Shown: positions 1 through 8,870 of the stretch, in pieces | Position numbering within the stretch: position 1 is the stretch's first letter | Layout: every line of letters begins with the position of its first letter | From: Skermanella stibiiresistens SB22 | Lineage (GTDB): Bacteria; Pseudomonadota; Alphaproteobacteria; Azospirillales; Azospirillaceae | Length of the DNA: 64,000 bases | Assembly (NCBI RefSeq): GCF_000576635.1 | Contig: NZ_AVFL01000002.1 | Location: 62,001-126,000 of the forward strand | Direction of reading: 5' to 3' | Made by a program: the position numbers and the translations under genes | The notes under the pieces: generated by a model | What the model saw: the letters and a program-made list of their open reading frames with translations, nothing else | Told to the model about the DNA's origin: nothing | The model's database searches: none

Positions 1-135
1 CGCCGAACGGAGCAGGAAGCGGAACACCGGATCGCCCCGAAGTTTTCCTTTGGCGAAATGCCACGCGTAACGCCCGCTCCGCCGATACGGCATCGCCGCC
101 GCGTCGACCAGCTCCCGGAAGAACGCCTCAGGCAT
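1..135 (-). CDS. N-terminal fragment of probable SAM-dependent methyltransferase (runs off left edge)
   Basis: Only the first 45 codons are inside the window; the frame is open to base 1. The ATG overlaps the end of the upstream deacetylase gene by 8 bases, which implies translational coupling as the last visible gene of the operon. The N-terminus has an MPYRRSGRYAWHFAKGKL stretch followed by a GDPVFR element. I associate this with the class I methyltransferases found in aryl-polyene clusters, where it precedes the SAM-binding glycine-rich loop. That loop lies outside the window, so the function is inferred from recalled family resemblance and context. Confidence 0.5.
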   Translation of the reverse strand, partial: MPEAFFRELVDAAAMPYRRSGRYAWHFAKGKLRGDPVFRFLLRSA

Positions 136-937
136 TCGGAACCCCGTCGAGCGACACGGCGGTCAACCCCCGCGTCGAAAGCTGGTCGAGCAGCACCGGC
201 AGCACCTCCAGCGCGACCGCGCGACCCGATGCGGCACGCGCGGCGGAACCGTCGTGGAGCATGAGGAGATCGCCGGCGGCCAGTCCGCGTGTCAGGCGGC
301 GTGTCACCCTGGCGGGATCGCGCCAGACCGTGTCGTAGCCGCGTCTGGTCCAGGTCGTCAGGCGCAGGCCCATCTCCGCCAGCACCGGCTCCAGTAGGGG
401 ATTGCGCAGTCCGGCCGGCGCCTTGAAGAAGCGGGGCGGTCGGCCCGTCAGATCGTGGAGAAGACGTTGCGCCTCCCCGACCTCGCGCCGGATCGCCGAG
501 GGGCCGAAGGTGGCGAAGCTCTTGGGATGGCGCCGGGTGTGATTCTCCACGCCATGGCCGCGCCGGACGATGTCGCGGACGATGCCGGGATGTAGGGCGG
601 CGCGATCCCCGATGCAGAAGAAGCTGGCCTTGGCGCCGGTGGCGTCCAGCAGATCGAGGACCGCCGGGGTCACGGCCGGGTCCGGCCCGTCGTCGAAGCA
701 AAGCCCGACCTGACCCAGGCCCGCGTTGGCCGCAGGTAGCCGGGTCAGGTTCGGTCCCAGTAGGCCACTGCGCGGCCACAGCCCCACGGCTCCCAGCAGC
801 GCGTGATTTCCCACCACCGCCGCCAGCGCCCAGGGCCACCCCGCCGGTGCCGCGACGGCTCCCAGCGCCGCCGCCGCGTGCAGCGCCATCGACCCCCGGA
901 TCAAGGGTGACGGTTTCCAGCGGCGCCGGTCAGGCAT
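128..937 (-). CDS. NodB-type polysaccharide deacetylase, membrane-anchored
   Basis: A 269-residue protein with a hydrophobic N-terminal stretch (about residues 16-60) that should anchor or export it, followed by a NodB-homology domain (about 75-260). The CFDDGPDP motif gives the catalytic base and metal Asp, and the later HTRRHP segment matches the metal-binding His motif. The LLMLHDG segment near the C-terminus matches the last conserved block. It overlaps the MMPL gene upstream by 8 bases and the next gene downstream by 8 bases, so it belongs to the same operon. The family removes N- or O-acetyl groups from polysaccharides or peptidoglycan. Its role beside polyene-type genes is unclear; it may act on a sugar in the lipid head group. 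Confidence 0.85.
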   Translation of the reverse strand: MPDRRRWKPSPLIRGSMALHAAAALGAVAAPAGWPWALAAVVGNHALLGAVGLWPRSGLLGPNLTRLPAANAGLGQVGLCFDDGPDPAVTPAVLDLLDATGAKASFFCIGDRAALHPGIVRDIVRRGHGVENHTRRHPKSFATFGPSAIRREVGEAQRLLHDLTGRPPRFFKAPAGLRNPLLEPVLAEMGLRLTTWTRRGYDTVWRDPARVTRRLTRGLAAGDLLMLHDGSAARAASGRAVALEVLPVLLDQLSTRGLTAVSLDGVPNA

Positions 938-3272
938 GCTCGGCCGCTCCTCGATGGCCGCCGAGCACCGCCGCGAAGACCAGACTCAGGAAGGCGCCGA
1001 TCGCGACCGTCAGGCCGATCCCATGGAGCACCGGGATGCTGGAGAACGACAGGGCGCCGAAGCCGATCACGGTGCAGAGATTGGCTATGGTCACCGAGGC
1101 GACCGTCCGTTCGCGGAGAGCGGGGGACGGCTCCGGTCGCTCGAACAACAGGGAATAATTGGAGCCGACCCCCACCACCAGCAGCAAGCCGACGAGGTGG
1201 AAGATGGAGAGTTGCTGGCCAAGCGCCGTCAGGATCGCCGTCGTGATCACAACGGCCGCCGCCAGGGGAAGCACGGCCGCCGCGAGCGAACGAACCGATC
1301 GCAACGCCACGCCGAGCAGCACCGTGATCGCGGCGCCACCCAGCAGCGCCAGTGTCAGCGCCTCCTGCCGGTAGGTGCGGTACAGCCAGTCGGATTGTTC
1401 CTTCAGGTCGAGCAGTACCGCCGACTGTCCACCAACACCGTCGGCGATCGCCTTGGCATCCGCGACGCCCCGCAGCGGCAGCATCGCCGTCCATCCCTCG
1501 CCGTTCCGGACCAGCAGGCTATCCAGCTTCAGTTTCAGGTTGGTGCCGTCGAGACTGGATGGATCCAACGTGGGCGCGTTCCTGGCCGTGGCGACATCGT
1601 TCAGGAAAGGTTCGAACACGTCGGCGCGGAAGGGCATCCCCTCGAGCGCTTGGTTCAGGTTGGCGCGGAGCGTTTCCGGATCGGGCAGGGATTGCCGCCG
1701 CGCCCGCTGCATGGCCTCGCTCGGCAGGAGGGACGCGGGGGTGTCGAATCCTTCAAGGGCACGCTGTCGGATCAACTCCTCCAGCGGTCCCGTCAGCCGC
1801 TCGGCGGCAGCCAAGGCGCCATCGCGATCGGCGGCGCTCGCGATCAGCAGGTAACCGACATCCGGCGCTCCGAGGTCGCGGCGAAGTTGTTCGTCCAGCC
1901 CCTGGTCCGCGTCGGAAACCGGGCTTAGGCTGGAGAGCTGACCTGACCAGATGCCGCCTCCCTGGAAGCCCAGCCACCCCAGCGACACCAGCACCGCGGC
2001 GAACAGTGGCAGCCTCAGCCTTGGCGCCGCCGTCGCCAGCGCCATCAGCGGCGGTGCGATCCGGGCCGGCCTGTCGGTCGAGAACTCCGCTGGCAACAGG
2101 GCCGGCAGCACCCAGCGGGTCACGCAGAGCGCCACGACCAGCCCGGTGATCGAGAACAGGCCCAACTGCGCCAGACCGCTGAAGCTCGAGAACAGCATGG
2201 CGCCAAAACCGACCACCGACGTCATCACCCCCAGCAGCAGGGTCCGCCAGATCCTGGGCAGCGTCCGGTCGGCGGATGTTCCCGGAAGCGTCTGTGTGAA
2301 CAGGTAGATGGCGTAATCGACCGTCTCGCCCAGCAGGGTGACGCCGAAGCCCAGCGTGATGCCGTGGACCACGCCGAAGCCGAGGCTGACCGCCGCGATG
2401 CCCGCCAGGGTGCCGCTCAGCGCAGGCAGCAGCGAGAGCGCCAGCACGCGTGGCGACCGGTAGACCAGGAACAGCAGTCCCGCCACGAGCGTGGTCGCGG
2501 CGATCGACGACACCTTGACATCCGCTTCGATGGTGTCGCGCGTGGCGACCGAAAAGACGCCCGGACCCGTCATCAGCAGGCGCGCCTCGTCCGCCGCCGC
2601 GACACCGCGCGCCTCGTCGAAGGCGGAGCGGATGCGGTCGAGCGTGAGTTGCTGGGCGTCCAGTTCGAAGCCGGGCGCCGTCGTCTGGACCAGCGCCAAG
2701 GCCCGCGTCCCGTCTGCCGAGAACCACACGCCGTCGCGGCTGGCAGGGCCGCCGCCGCCCAGCAACCTGTCCGACAGGTACAGGATCTCGGCGGTGGGGT
2801 CGCTGGGCAGCGCCCGCTTGAGGAACATCCCGGCGGGCGAGCGCAGCAGGCGAAGGTCGTTCTCCAAACTCTCCCGCAACCCAGCCGGCGTGAACCGCTC
2901 CGGCGTGACGGCTCCACTCAGCAGGTAGCGGTTGTTCCACAGATAGGCCCGATCGGCTTCGACCCCGAAGTCCTCGCCATTGGTGACGCTGGCGATCAGG
3001 GGATCTCCCCGCAGGCGGGCGGCCGTCTCCCGGCTGACGCGGGCCAGGGTGTCGGCTGGCGCCTCTTCCATCGCCACCAGCACCAGCCGGGAGACCACGC
3101 CGTCGCGCAGTTGATCGACCAGGATCCTTTGCTCGGCGGACGGTGACTCGGGCAGGAAGGCGGAGAGATCGGCGGTGACCGTGGCGTTGGCCACCACCAC
3201 GGCGCAGACGATCATCCCGGCCAGCCAGATCGCGACGGCCCGCCACCGCCGCCAGCCCCCACTTCGGATCAT
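930..3272 (-). CDS. MMPL/RND-family exporter
   Basis: A 780-residue inner-membrane protein in two similar halves. Each half has one N-terminal membrane helix, a large periplasmic loop and a block of five or more helices (about residues 230-430 and 630-770). This is the layout of MMPL lipid exporters. I start it at the ATG at 3272, which overlaps the LolA-like stop codon as ATGA; the frame is open about 50 codons further upstream, but that part reads Arg/Pro-rich antisense sequence. Paired with a LolA-like carrier, it is expected to move the operon's lipid-linked polyene-type product out of the inner membrane. The substrate is inferred from context. Confidence 0.88.
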   Translation of the reverse strand: MIRSGGWRRWRAVAIWLAGMIVCAVVVANATVTADLSAFLPESPSAEQRILVDQLRDGVVSRLVLVAMEEAPADTLARVSRETAARLRGDPLIASVTNGEDFGVEADRAYLWNNRYLLSGAVTPERFTPAGLRESLENDLRLLRSPAGMFLKRALPSDPTAEILYLSDRLLGGGGPASRDGVWFSADGTRALALVQTTAPGFELDAQQLTLDRIRSAFDEARGVAAADEARLLMTGPGVFSVATRDTIEADVKVSSIAATTLVAGLLFLVYRSPRVLALSLLPALSGTLAGIAAVSLGFGVVHGITLGFGVTLLGETVDYAIYLFTQTLPGTSADRTLPRIWRTLLLGVMTSVVGFGAMLFSSFSGLAQLGLFSITGLVVALCVTRWVLPALLPAEFSTDRPARIAPPLMALATAAPRLRLPLFAAVLVSLGWLGFQGGGIWSGQLSSLSPVSDADQGLDEQLRRDLGAPDVGYLLIASAADRDGALAAAERLTGPLEELIRQRALEGFDTPASLLPSEAMQRARRQSLPDPETLRANLNQALEGMPFRADVFEPFLNDVATARNAPTLDPSSLDGTNLKLKLDSLLVRNGEGWTAMLPLRGVADAKAIADGVGGQSAVLLDLKEQSDWLYRTYRQEALTLALLGGAAITVLLGVALRSVRSLAAAVLPLAAAVVITTAILTALGQQLSIFHLVGLLLVVGVGSNYSLLFERPEPSPALRERTVASVTIANLCTVIGFGALSFSSIPVLHGIGLTVAIGAFLSLVFAAVLGGHRGAAEHA

Positions 3273-3868
3273 GCCGGGCCCGGCAGGATCGTCATCGAGG
3301 ACTGGTCGCCATCGGTCTGGTAGATGTCGACCTCTCCGATCGCGCCGTCGCGTCCCGAGATCACGATCAGCCGGACCATCTCCCGCACGCTCTGACCCAG
3401 GGGGGCGAGCTGAAGCCGCCACCCGGCGGCCTCGCCCTCCAAGGCCACATTGTAAAAGCGCTTCAGCGTCGAGAGGTCGCCGCGCAGGGTCGCGCGGATG
3501 CTCTCCACATAGGCCTCGATCTCCGGCATCGCCGACAGCCCGACCGAGCGGGTGACACCATCCGCCTGGGTCAGTGTCAGGCGGTCGCCATCGACCCGCA
3601 GGCTCTCCTCCCTCGGCTGGAGCGTCCGCTTCTCCACCATGTCGGGCCGGGTGTAGGACAGGGTTCCGGATGTCTCGACCGGCTCGGTCAACAGGCTGAC
3701 GGTGTCGCGCTGGATGAAGCGCGCCTCGGAGGACTTGACCTCGGCCAGGACCGCCATCAGCCGCTCCAACCCCCAGCCGTCGGCGGCGAGCGCGGGTGCC
3801 GCCACCAGCATCACCAACACGGTGGCGAGCGCGGCGAGACGCCGCCCCAGGCTATTTCCAGAAATCAT
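3269..3868 (-). CDS. LolA-like outer-membrane lipoprotein carrier
   Basis: A 199-residue protein with a clear Sec signal peptide (about residues 7-28, ending in APALAAD) and a LolA/LolB-like body containing the SSEARFIQRDTVSLL segment after the first helix. The chosen ATG at 3868 lies within the last 17 bases of the acyltransferase gene; the frame is open further upstream but only as read-through of that gene. The stop overlaps the MMPL start. In aryl-polyene and similar clusters a dedicated LolA-like protein works with the MMPL exporter to carry a lipid across the periplasm. Confidence 0.85.
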   Translation of the reverse strand: MISGNSLGRRLAALATVLVMLVAAPALAADGWGLERLMAVLAEVKSSEARFIQRDTVSLLTEPVETSGTLSYTRPDMVEKRTLQPREESLRVDGDRLTLTQADGVTRSVGLSAMPEIEAYVESIRATLRGDLSTLKRFYNVALEGEAAGWRLQLAPLGQSVREMVRLIVISGRDGAIGEVDIYQTDGDQSSMTILPGPA

Positions 3869-4850
3869 AGAAGTTGAACCAGTTGTAGGGAGACAGCCGG
3901 GCGTAGTGTTGCAGCCGGTCGGCGAAGCGCCCGGCCGCCCACCGGACCAAGGCCGATCGCTCCGGACCCTGTTTGTGGAGACCGATGTTTTCCGGTGCCG
4001 AAACGTCCGAGAAGTCGGCGAGTTGCTCGAAATGGACATCGTAGCGCCGGCCGCCTCCATACAGGCCGACCATCAACACGACGGGCCGCTTCAGCATGGC
4101 CGCCAATTGGAACGGTCCCAGCGCGAAGGCGGCCGGTTCCCCCAGGAAGGGCAGGCGGATCTCCCCCTCGCCGTCGAGCGTGCGATCCGCCAGCATGCCG
4201 ACGAAGTCGCCGCGGTCCAGGCTCCCGCGCACCCGCAGCATGGAGTCCGGTTGTCCCAGGCTGATCACCTCCAGGGCCAGCGCCGGGTTGATCGCCGCCA
4301 GCACGGAATTGACCTTGCGGGCGTTCTCCTCGTACATCACCAGGGTGACGCGGAGACCGGGTTGCTTGCGCCCCAGTGTCCTGATCGCCTCGAAACTTCC
4401 CATGTGGGCACCCAGCAGCAGGCACCCCTTGCCGCGCTCCATCATCTCGACCGCGATCTCCTCGCCATGGACGTGGATATCGAATTCGTCCGTCTGGTCG
4501 TTCAGGAAGAACACCCGGTCGAGCAGGCATGCGGCGAAGACATGATAGTGCCGGAAGGCGTCGGCGAAGGTCGGCGGCTTGGGCAGCACCTTGGCCAGGA
4601 ACTTCGACGACGCCCTGCGGGGCTTGCGGGAGAACACTACGAAGTAGAGGCAGATGGGATAGAGCAGCAGCCGCGCCGCCCTGCGGCCGAGCCGCAACGC
4701 GACCCAGACGATGAACTTGATGGCGCCGGTGGTGCTGCGCTCAGGCCGCGCGATCCACTCCTTGGGCTTCGAGCGTCTGATCCTCCGGACCGCCACGACC
4801 GGCTGGGCGCCGGTGCCGGCCTCCGTCTTCTCCGCGGTGTTCCTGGTCAT
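3852..4850 (-). CDS. LpxL/HtrB-like lysophospholipid-type acyltransferase
   Basis: A 332-residue protein of the LpxL/LpxM superfamily. After an N-terminal basic region and a hydrophobic anchor (about 43-72) it has the GCLLLGAHMGSFEAIR block, where the His plus acidic residue pattern supplies the acyltransferase catalytic site, and the LADRTLDGEG segment. The C-terminus ends in YNWFNFYDFW, a signature I recognise from acyltransferases of aryl-polyene clusters. Its start overlaps the dehydratase stop as ATGA. It probably transfers the finished acyl or polyene chain to a membrane-bound acceptor. Confidence 0.85.
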   Translation of the reverse strand: MTRNTAEKTEAGTGAQPVVAVRRIRRSKPKEWIARPERSTTGAIKFIVWVALRLGRRAARLLLYPICLYFVVFSRKPRRASSKFLAKVLPKPPTFADAFRHYHVFAACLLDRVFFLNDQTDEFDIHVHGEEIAVEMMERGKGCLLLGAHMGSFEAIRTLGRKQPGLRVTLVMYEENARKVNSVLAAINPALALEVISLGQPDSMLRVRGSLDRGDFVGMLADRTLDGEGEIRLPFLGEPAAFALGPFQLAAMLKRPVVLMVGLYGGGRRYDVHFEQLADFSDVSAPENIGLHKQGPERSALVRWAAGRFADRLQHYARLSPYNWFNFYDFWK

Positions 4851-5155
4851 CGGGCGAGGCTGCCGGTCAGCACGCGGGTATCGCCGACCCTGCAGGTGAA
4901 TCGCGACTCACCGTTGGGCGATGGTGACCACTCGATCACCATGCCATCGCCCGGCCGCACCGGGTGCAGGAACTTGGCCGAGCGAATCGCGCAGGATCCC
5001 GCTGGCTGACCATTCGACGCCGAGATCACGCCGATTACCGTGTCCAGCAGGGTGGCGCCAGGAATCACCGGATTACCAGGGAAGTGACCGGATGCTGTCG
5101 GGTGGTCCACGGGAAAGTGGTGTTCGGCATGATGGGCCACGGTATGCGAACTCAC
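4847..5155 (-). CDS. Hot-dog fold 3-hydroxyacyl-ACP dehydratase
   Basis: A 102-residue FabZ/FabA-like hot-dog protein. The DHPTASGHFPGNPVIPG block has the HxxxGHFPGxPxxPG pattern with the catalytic His. It is shorter than FabZ (about 150 residues), as are the dehydratases of aryl-polyene systems. It overlaps the ligase stop and the acyltransferase start as ATGA-type junctions. It should dehydrate beta-hydroxyacyl-ACP intermediates to form the conjugated double bonds. Confidence 0.85.
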   Translation of the reverse strand: MSSHTVAHHAEHHFPVDHPTASGHFPGNPVIPGATLLDTVIGVISASNGQPAGSCAIRSAKFLHPVRPGDGMVIEWSPSPNGESRFTCRVGDTRVLTGSLAR

Positions 5156-6468
5156 TTGCCGGGACGGGGGTCGTTGAACAGCCGGGTCAGCGCGTCCCGC
5201 GTCAGTTTGCCCGTGGCGTTGCGGGGCAGCGCCTCGACCAAACGGAGCGGACGGGGCAGGAACGCCGGATCGATCCGTTGGCGAAGCCGGTGCATCAGCG
5301 TTTCGACCGTCAAGCCCGGCGCCACCGCGAAGGCCGCCAGACGCCGTGCGCCCTGGCCGGTGTCCTCGTCGGGCATGACGAACACGCCATCGACGACGCC
5401 CTCGATCGAGTTCAGATGGTGGTTGAGATAAGCCAGCGAGCTGCGCTTGCCCGCGATGTTGACTTGGTCGGCCGCCCTGCCATGCAGGATGAACCGTTCC
5501 GGCCCGTTCAGTTCGATCACATCGGCCAGCAGCGTCTCACCCTTCAGGAAGTCGCCGGACGCCCAGGTGCCTTGATCGTCGCTCCTCAAGCGGACGCCGT
5601 CGATGCAAGACCATTCCGCGGTCGCCCGGGTCCGCCGCACCGCCAACTGGCCCGTCTCCGAGCAGCCATAGATCTCGTGGAGCGGCGCCTCCAGCCTGAT
5701 CTCCGCGTCGATCGCCAACTGGGGCGCCAGGGGCGCCGTGGCGCACAGGATGAAGTCCAGCTTCGGCAATCGGACGCCATCCGCCAGCAGGGTCCGAAGG
5801 TGGACCGGCGTCGTCACCAGGATGCGGGGGCTTCCCAGCTCCCCAAGCGCGGAGGATATATCCTCCGGATAGAACGGGCGCCGCGCGTGCAGCGCCAAAC
5901 CATGCTGGAGCGCCAGCAGGATGACGGATTCCAGCCCGTACATGTGCTGGTGGGGCACCGTTCCCACCAAGCCCGCCGCCCCCAGGACCGGAATGCCCAT
6001 CGCGGTTCCCGCTCCCCGGACGCTGCGGGCCAGGGTGCCCCAAGTCTTGGCCTGTGGCATCGGCTCACCGGTGGAACCCGAGGTGAAGGCGATCGCGGCA
6101 ACCTGATCGGCGGGAAAGGTGGGGATCTCGAACGCCGTCACGTTGGCGGGGCGGTGCGAGACCATATCCAGGCCGTCCGAGTCGGTGAGATGAACCAAGC
6201 TTAAATAGGCGTCGCCGAGCCGCCGCAGCATCTCCGGAGTGTCGTTCGGGGGCAGCAGGCTGATGGCGCCACGCGTCAGCGCCGCGCCGAACCCTACCGC
6301 GAAGCCGAGGCGGTCGGTGCGGAGGTTCAGGACATGCCCGCCTGTCGGGAGCCGTTCGGCCAGCGCCGTGACCGCCGCCAGGAAGGCTCCAGCGGTCACG
6401 GGCCTGCCGCCACGCCATGCCACCACGGCGTCGGCGGTCGCGTGGCCGATCAGGGGAAAGCGGGTCAT
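5152..6468 (-). CDS. AMP-dependent acyl/aryl-ACP ligase
   Basis: A 438-residue member of the ANL superfamily. The IAFTSGSTGEPMPQAKTW segment is the P-loop-like signature, IYGCSETGQLAVR the adenylate-binding motif and WASGDFLKG the hinge region. The C-terminal NATGKLTRDAL carries the catalytic Lys. I use the ATG at 6468, which overlaps the membrane-protein stop as ATGA; the longer open frame is antisense read-through. ApeH-like enzymes of this length load an aryl starter onto the dedicated ACP, which is encoded two genes upstream. Confidence 0.85.
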   Translation of the reverse strand: MTRFPLIGHATADAVVAWRGGRPVTAGAFLAAVTALAERLPTGGHVLNLRTDRLGFAVGFGAALTRGAISLLPPNDTPEMLRRLGDAYLSLVHLTDSDGLDMVSHRPANVTAFEIPTFPADQVAAIAFTSGSTGEPMPQAKTWGTLARSVRGAGTAMGIPVLGAAGLVGTVPHQHMYGLESVILLALQHGLALHARRPFYPEDISSALGELGSPRILVTTPVHLRTLLADGVRLPKLDFILCATAPLAPQLAIDAEIRLEAPLHEIYGCSETGQLAVRRTRATAEWSCIDGVRLRSDDQGTWASGDFLKGETLLADVIELNGPERFILHGRAADQVNIAGKRSSLAYLNHHLNSIEGVVDGVFVMPDEDTGQGARRLAAFAVAPGLTVETLMHRLRQRIDPAFLPRPLRLVEALPRNATGKLTRDALTRLFNDPRPGK

Positions 6469-7100
6469 CGCTCCGGTTGCTCCGCGAAGACCCGCACGAC
6501 ATCGGCGATCGAGCCGTGGGCGTGGTTGGCGAAGCGCCACAGACGGTAGGAGTATTCCGCCATGAACATCGCGACGACCAGCGGCAGGTCCAGCACGTTG
6601 ACGAAAAACGACCAGACCGGGGTGGGCGCGAACAGGAACAAGGCGGTGGACATCAGGATCTGCCCGGCGAAGAACAGGCACCATGCCCAGGTGACGCGCC
6701 GTGTATAGGCTTCCATGTCGTCGGTCAGGTCACCGCGCACCTTGCGCGCGATCGTGGTGATCAGCGGTTCTCGCCCCTCCGCCAGTGTGCCGGCGAACAG
6801 CGCGAGCAAACCACCGTGGATGGCGGCGTGACCGATGCCCGACGCGGCGATCAGCCCGTCACGCGCGGAATACCATGACAGCAACGCCAACGCGGGCGCC
6901 ACGATGAAACCGATCCAGCGCTGCCGGGGCGCCAGGCGGGAGATCGTCAGGCCGGCAACCACCGCCTGGACCAGGGCCAGCGCGCCCGCCGTCGCGGTGC
7001 CGCCGCCGGACACCACCGCGCCATGGATCGCCACGGAATAGCAGACGAGCGCCAGCAGCCCGGCGCCGGTCCCGGCCCAAGCCGCACCGCGCCGCATCAC
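6465..7100 (-). CDS. Integral membrane protein of COG4648 type
   Basis: A 211-residue hydrophobic protein with about six membrane helices, matching the conserved membrane protein that sits between the ACP and the acyl-ACP ligase in aryl-polyene-like clusters. Two adjacent ATGs (7100 and 7097) precede the reading frame, and the ACP stop overlaps them. The biochemical role of this family is not known to me; assignment rests on hydrophobicity pattern and gene order. Confidence 0.75.
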   Translation of the reverse strand: MMRRGAAWAGTGAGLLALVCYSVAIHGAVVSGGGTATAGALALVQAVVAGLTISRLAPRQRWIGFIVAPALALLSWYSARDGLIAASGIGHAAIHGGLLALFAGTLAEGREPLITTIARKVRGDLTDDMEAYTRRVTWAWCLFFAGQILMSTALFLFAPTPVWSFFVNVLDLPLVVAMFMAEYSYRLWRFANHAHGSIADVVRVFAEQPER

Positions 7101-7372
7101 GCCGCTTTGTGCCGTTGGATGTGATCGTTCAACCGGCGCAGCGACGCGAAGATGGTGACGTTGTCCGCATCGTCCGACCGCAGCTTGACACCGTAGGTTT
7201 TGGAGATCGCCAAGGCCACTTCGAGGATGTCGATGGAATCCAGGCCAAGCCCCTCGCCATAGAGCGGAGCTTCCGGGTCGATGTCTTCCGGCGCGACCTC
7301 GAGATTGAGCGTGTCGACAATGAGGGTTGCCAACTCAAGTTCAGGTCTGACCATCGAATTCACTTCACTCAT
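7097..7372 (-). CDS. Acyl carrier protein
   Basis: A 91-residue ACP. The GLGLDSIDILEV motif provides the Ser (about residue 46) that receives 4'-phosphopantetheine. I prefer the ATG at 7372, preceded by AGGG; a GTG at 7399 and an ATG at 7354 are alternatives. It is the first visible gene of the minus-strand operon, and the 220 bases upstream of it have no gene and should hold its promoter. Its position next to a ligase and short dehydratase marks it as a dedicated secondary-metabolism ACP, not the housekeeping AcpP. Confidence 0.85.
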   Translation of the reverse strand: MSEVNSMVRPELELATLIVDTLNLEVAPEDIDPEAPLYGEGLGLDSIDILEVALAISKTYGVKLRSDDADNVTIFASLRRLNDHIQRHKAA

Positions 7373-7619
7373 CGTGCCCTGCGCCAATGACGTATCCACG
7401 CCTATCCGGTTTCGGGTAATCCAATCGCGTTAAATCATCAGGATCATTGATCCATCAAACGCGGTGGACTGCCCTACTGACCGGCGGGAAGATAGCGTTA
7501 TTTTGCGTGCTTTGTCACGACCCGCGTGGGGTCTTGCAACTGTCTATTCCGAATTTGCTATGTTGCGCGCGGGGAAGCCAATTTGGCTGCCGAAGACCAT
7601 ATGAGGGAGTGAACAGGCA

Positions 7620-8846
7620 ATGCCCTTTCGTAACGTCGCGCTGATCGGGGCGGTTTTCGCGGCTCTATGTCTGGCGGGTGTGGCCGTGGCGGACGATGGG
7701 ACCGTCGTGCGGATCGGCGTGCTGAACGATGGTTCCGGCCCGTATTCCGACCTCTCGGGACTTCGGTCGATGGCGGCGGCGCAATTGGCCGTGGAGGATT
7801 TCAACGCGTCGTCGCCGGGCGGCGAGCCGCCGTTCCAGGTCGAGATCCGCTACGCCGATCATCAGAACAAGGCCGATATCGGCGCCGAGATCGTCCGCCG
7901 CTGGGTCGACACCGAAGGGGTGTCGGCGGTGGTCGATGTCCCCAACACGTCGGTCGCCCTCGCGGTCAACGAGATCATGCGCGACCGCGACCGCGTCTTC
8001 CTCGGCTCCAGCGTCGCGTCGTCGGATCTGACCGGCCCCAAATGCGCCGCCACCACCGTGCAGTGGACATTCGACACCTGGGCACTGGCCAATGCCACTG
8101 GATCGGCGGTGGTCGCCGATGGGGGCGACAGCTGGTTCTTCCTGACGGCGGACTACGCCTTCGGCCAAGCGCTGGAGCGGGACGCGTCGGATGTCGTGCG
8201 GCGAAGCGGCGGCAAGGTTCTGGGGAGTGTGCGCCATCCGTTGGGGGCGCCGGATTTCTCCTCCTTCCTGCTGCGCGCCCAGTCCTCGGGCGCCAAGGTG
8301 ATCGGGCTGGCCAACGCCGGGGGCGACGCGGTGACGGCGATCAAGCAGGCGCGGGAGTTCGGCGTCCTGAACGAGGGACGCTCGCTGGCCGGCCTGCTGG
8401 TCTTCCTGTCCGATGTCCACAGCCTGGGATTGGAGACGGCGCAGGGCCTGCGCTTGACCGAGGCGTTCTACTGGGACCTCAACGAGAGGACCCGCGACTG
8501 GAGCCGCCGATTCGCCGAGCGGGTCGGCGGATCCATGCCGACCATGAACCACGCGGGCGTCTATTCCTCGGTCCTGGCCTATCTGAACGCGGTGGCCGCG
8601 GTCGGGCCCACGGCCGGCGGAACCCGTGTGGTCGACCGGATGAAGGAGACGGCGATCGACGATCCCCTGTTCGGCCCGGTCACGATCAGGCCGGACGGCA
8701 GGGTGATCCACGCCATGTACCTGTTCCAGGTCAAACCGCCCGAGCGGTCCTCGCAGCCCTGGGACTATTACGATCTGGTCTCAACCATCCCGGCGGAAAA
8801 GGCGTTCCGTCCGATCGAGGACGGGGGTTGTCCACTGGTCAAATGA
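7620..8846 (+). CDS. Periplasmic binding protein of branched-chain amino acid ABC type
   Basis: A 408-residue protein with a Sec signal peptide (residues 1-24, cleavage after AVA) and a LivJ-like type I periplasmic fold. The sequence begins after the signal with VVRIGVLNDGSGPYSDLSG, as in LivK/amide-binding proteins, and the central YAFGQALE and APDFSSFLLRAQSSGAKVIGLAN blocks fit the family. A GGGAG ribosome site lies 8 bases before the ATG. No transporter gene adjoins it; the nearest Liv-type transporter, at 11022-15647, has its own binding protein. It may be an alternative ligand receptor for that system or act with distant components. Confidence 0.8.
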   Translation: MPFRNVALIGAVFAALCLAGVAVADDGTVVRIGVLNDGSGPYSDLSGLRSMAAAQLAVEDFNASSPGGEPPFQVEIRYADHQNKADIGAEIVRRWVDTEGVSAVVDVPNTSVALAVNEIMRDRDRVFLGSSVASSDLTGPKCAATTVQWTFDTWALANATGSAVVADGGDSWFFLTADYAFGQALERDASDVVRRSGGKVLGSVRHPLGAPDFSSFLLRAQSSGAKVIGLANAGGDAVTAIKQAREFGVLNEGRSLAGLLVFLSDVHSLGLETAQGLRLTEAFYWDLNERTRDWSRRFAERVGGSMPTMNHAGVYSSVLAYLNAVAAVGPTAGGTRVVDRMKETAIDDPLFGPVTIRPDGRVIHAMYLFQVKPPERSSQPWDYYDLVSTIPAEKAFRPIEDGGCPLVK

Positions 8847-8870
8847 TCCGCCGGATCGGTGGCGGAACCG

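Noticed and set aside
1753-3246. 497-codon open frame on the minus strand inside the MMPL gene in another frame
   Set aside because: Its product is Arg/Gly/Pro-rich with no family resemblance. The MMPL frame covers the same bases with clear motifs; long shadow frames are normal at this GC content.
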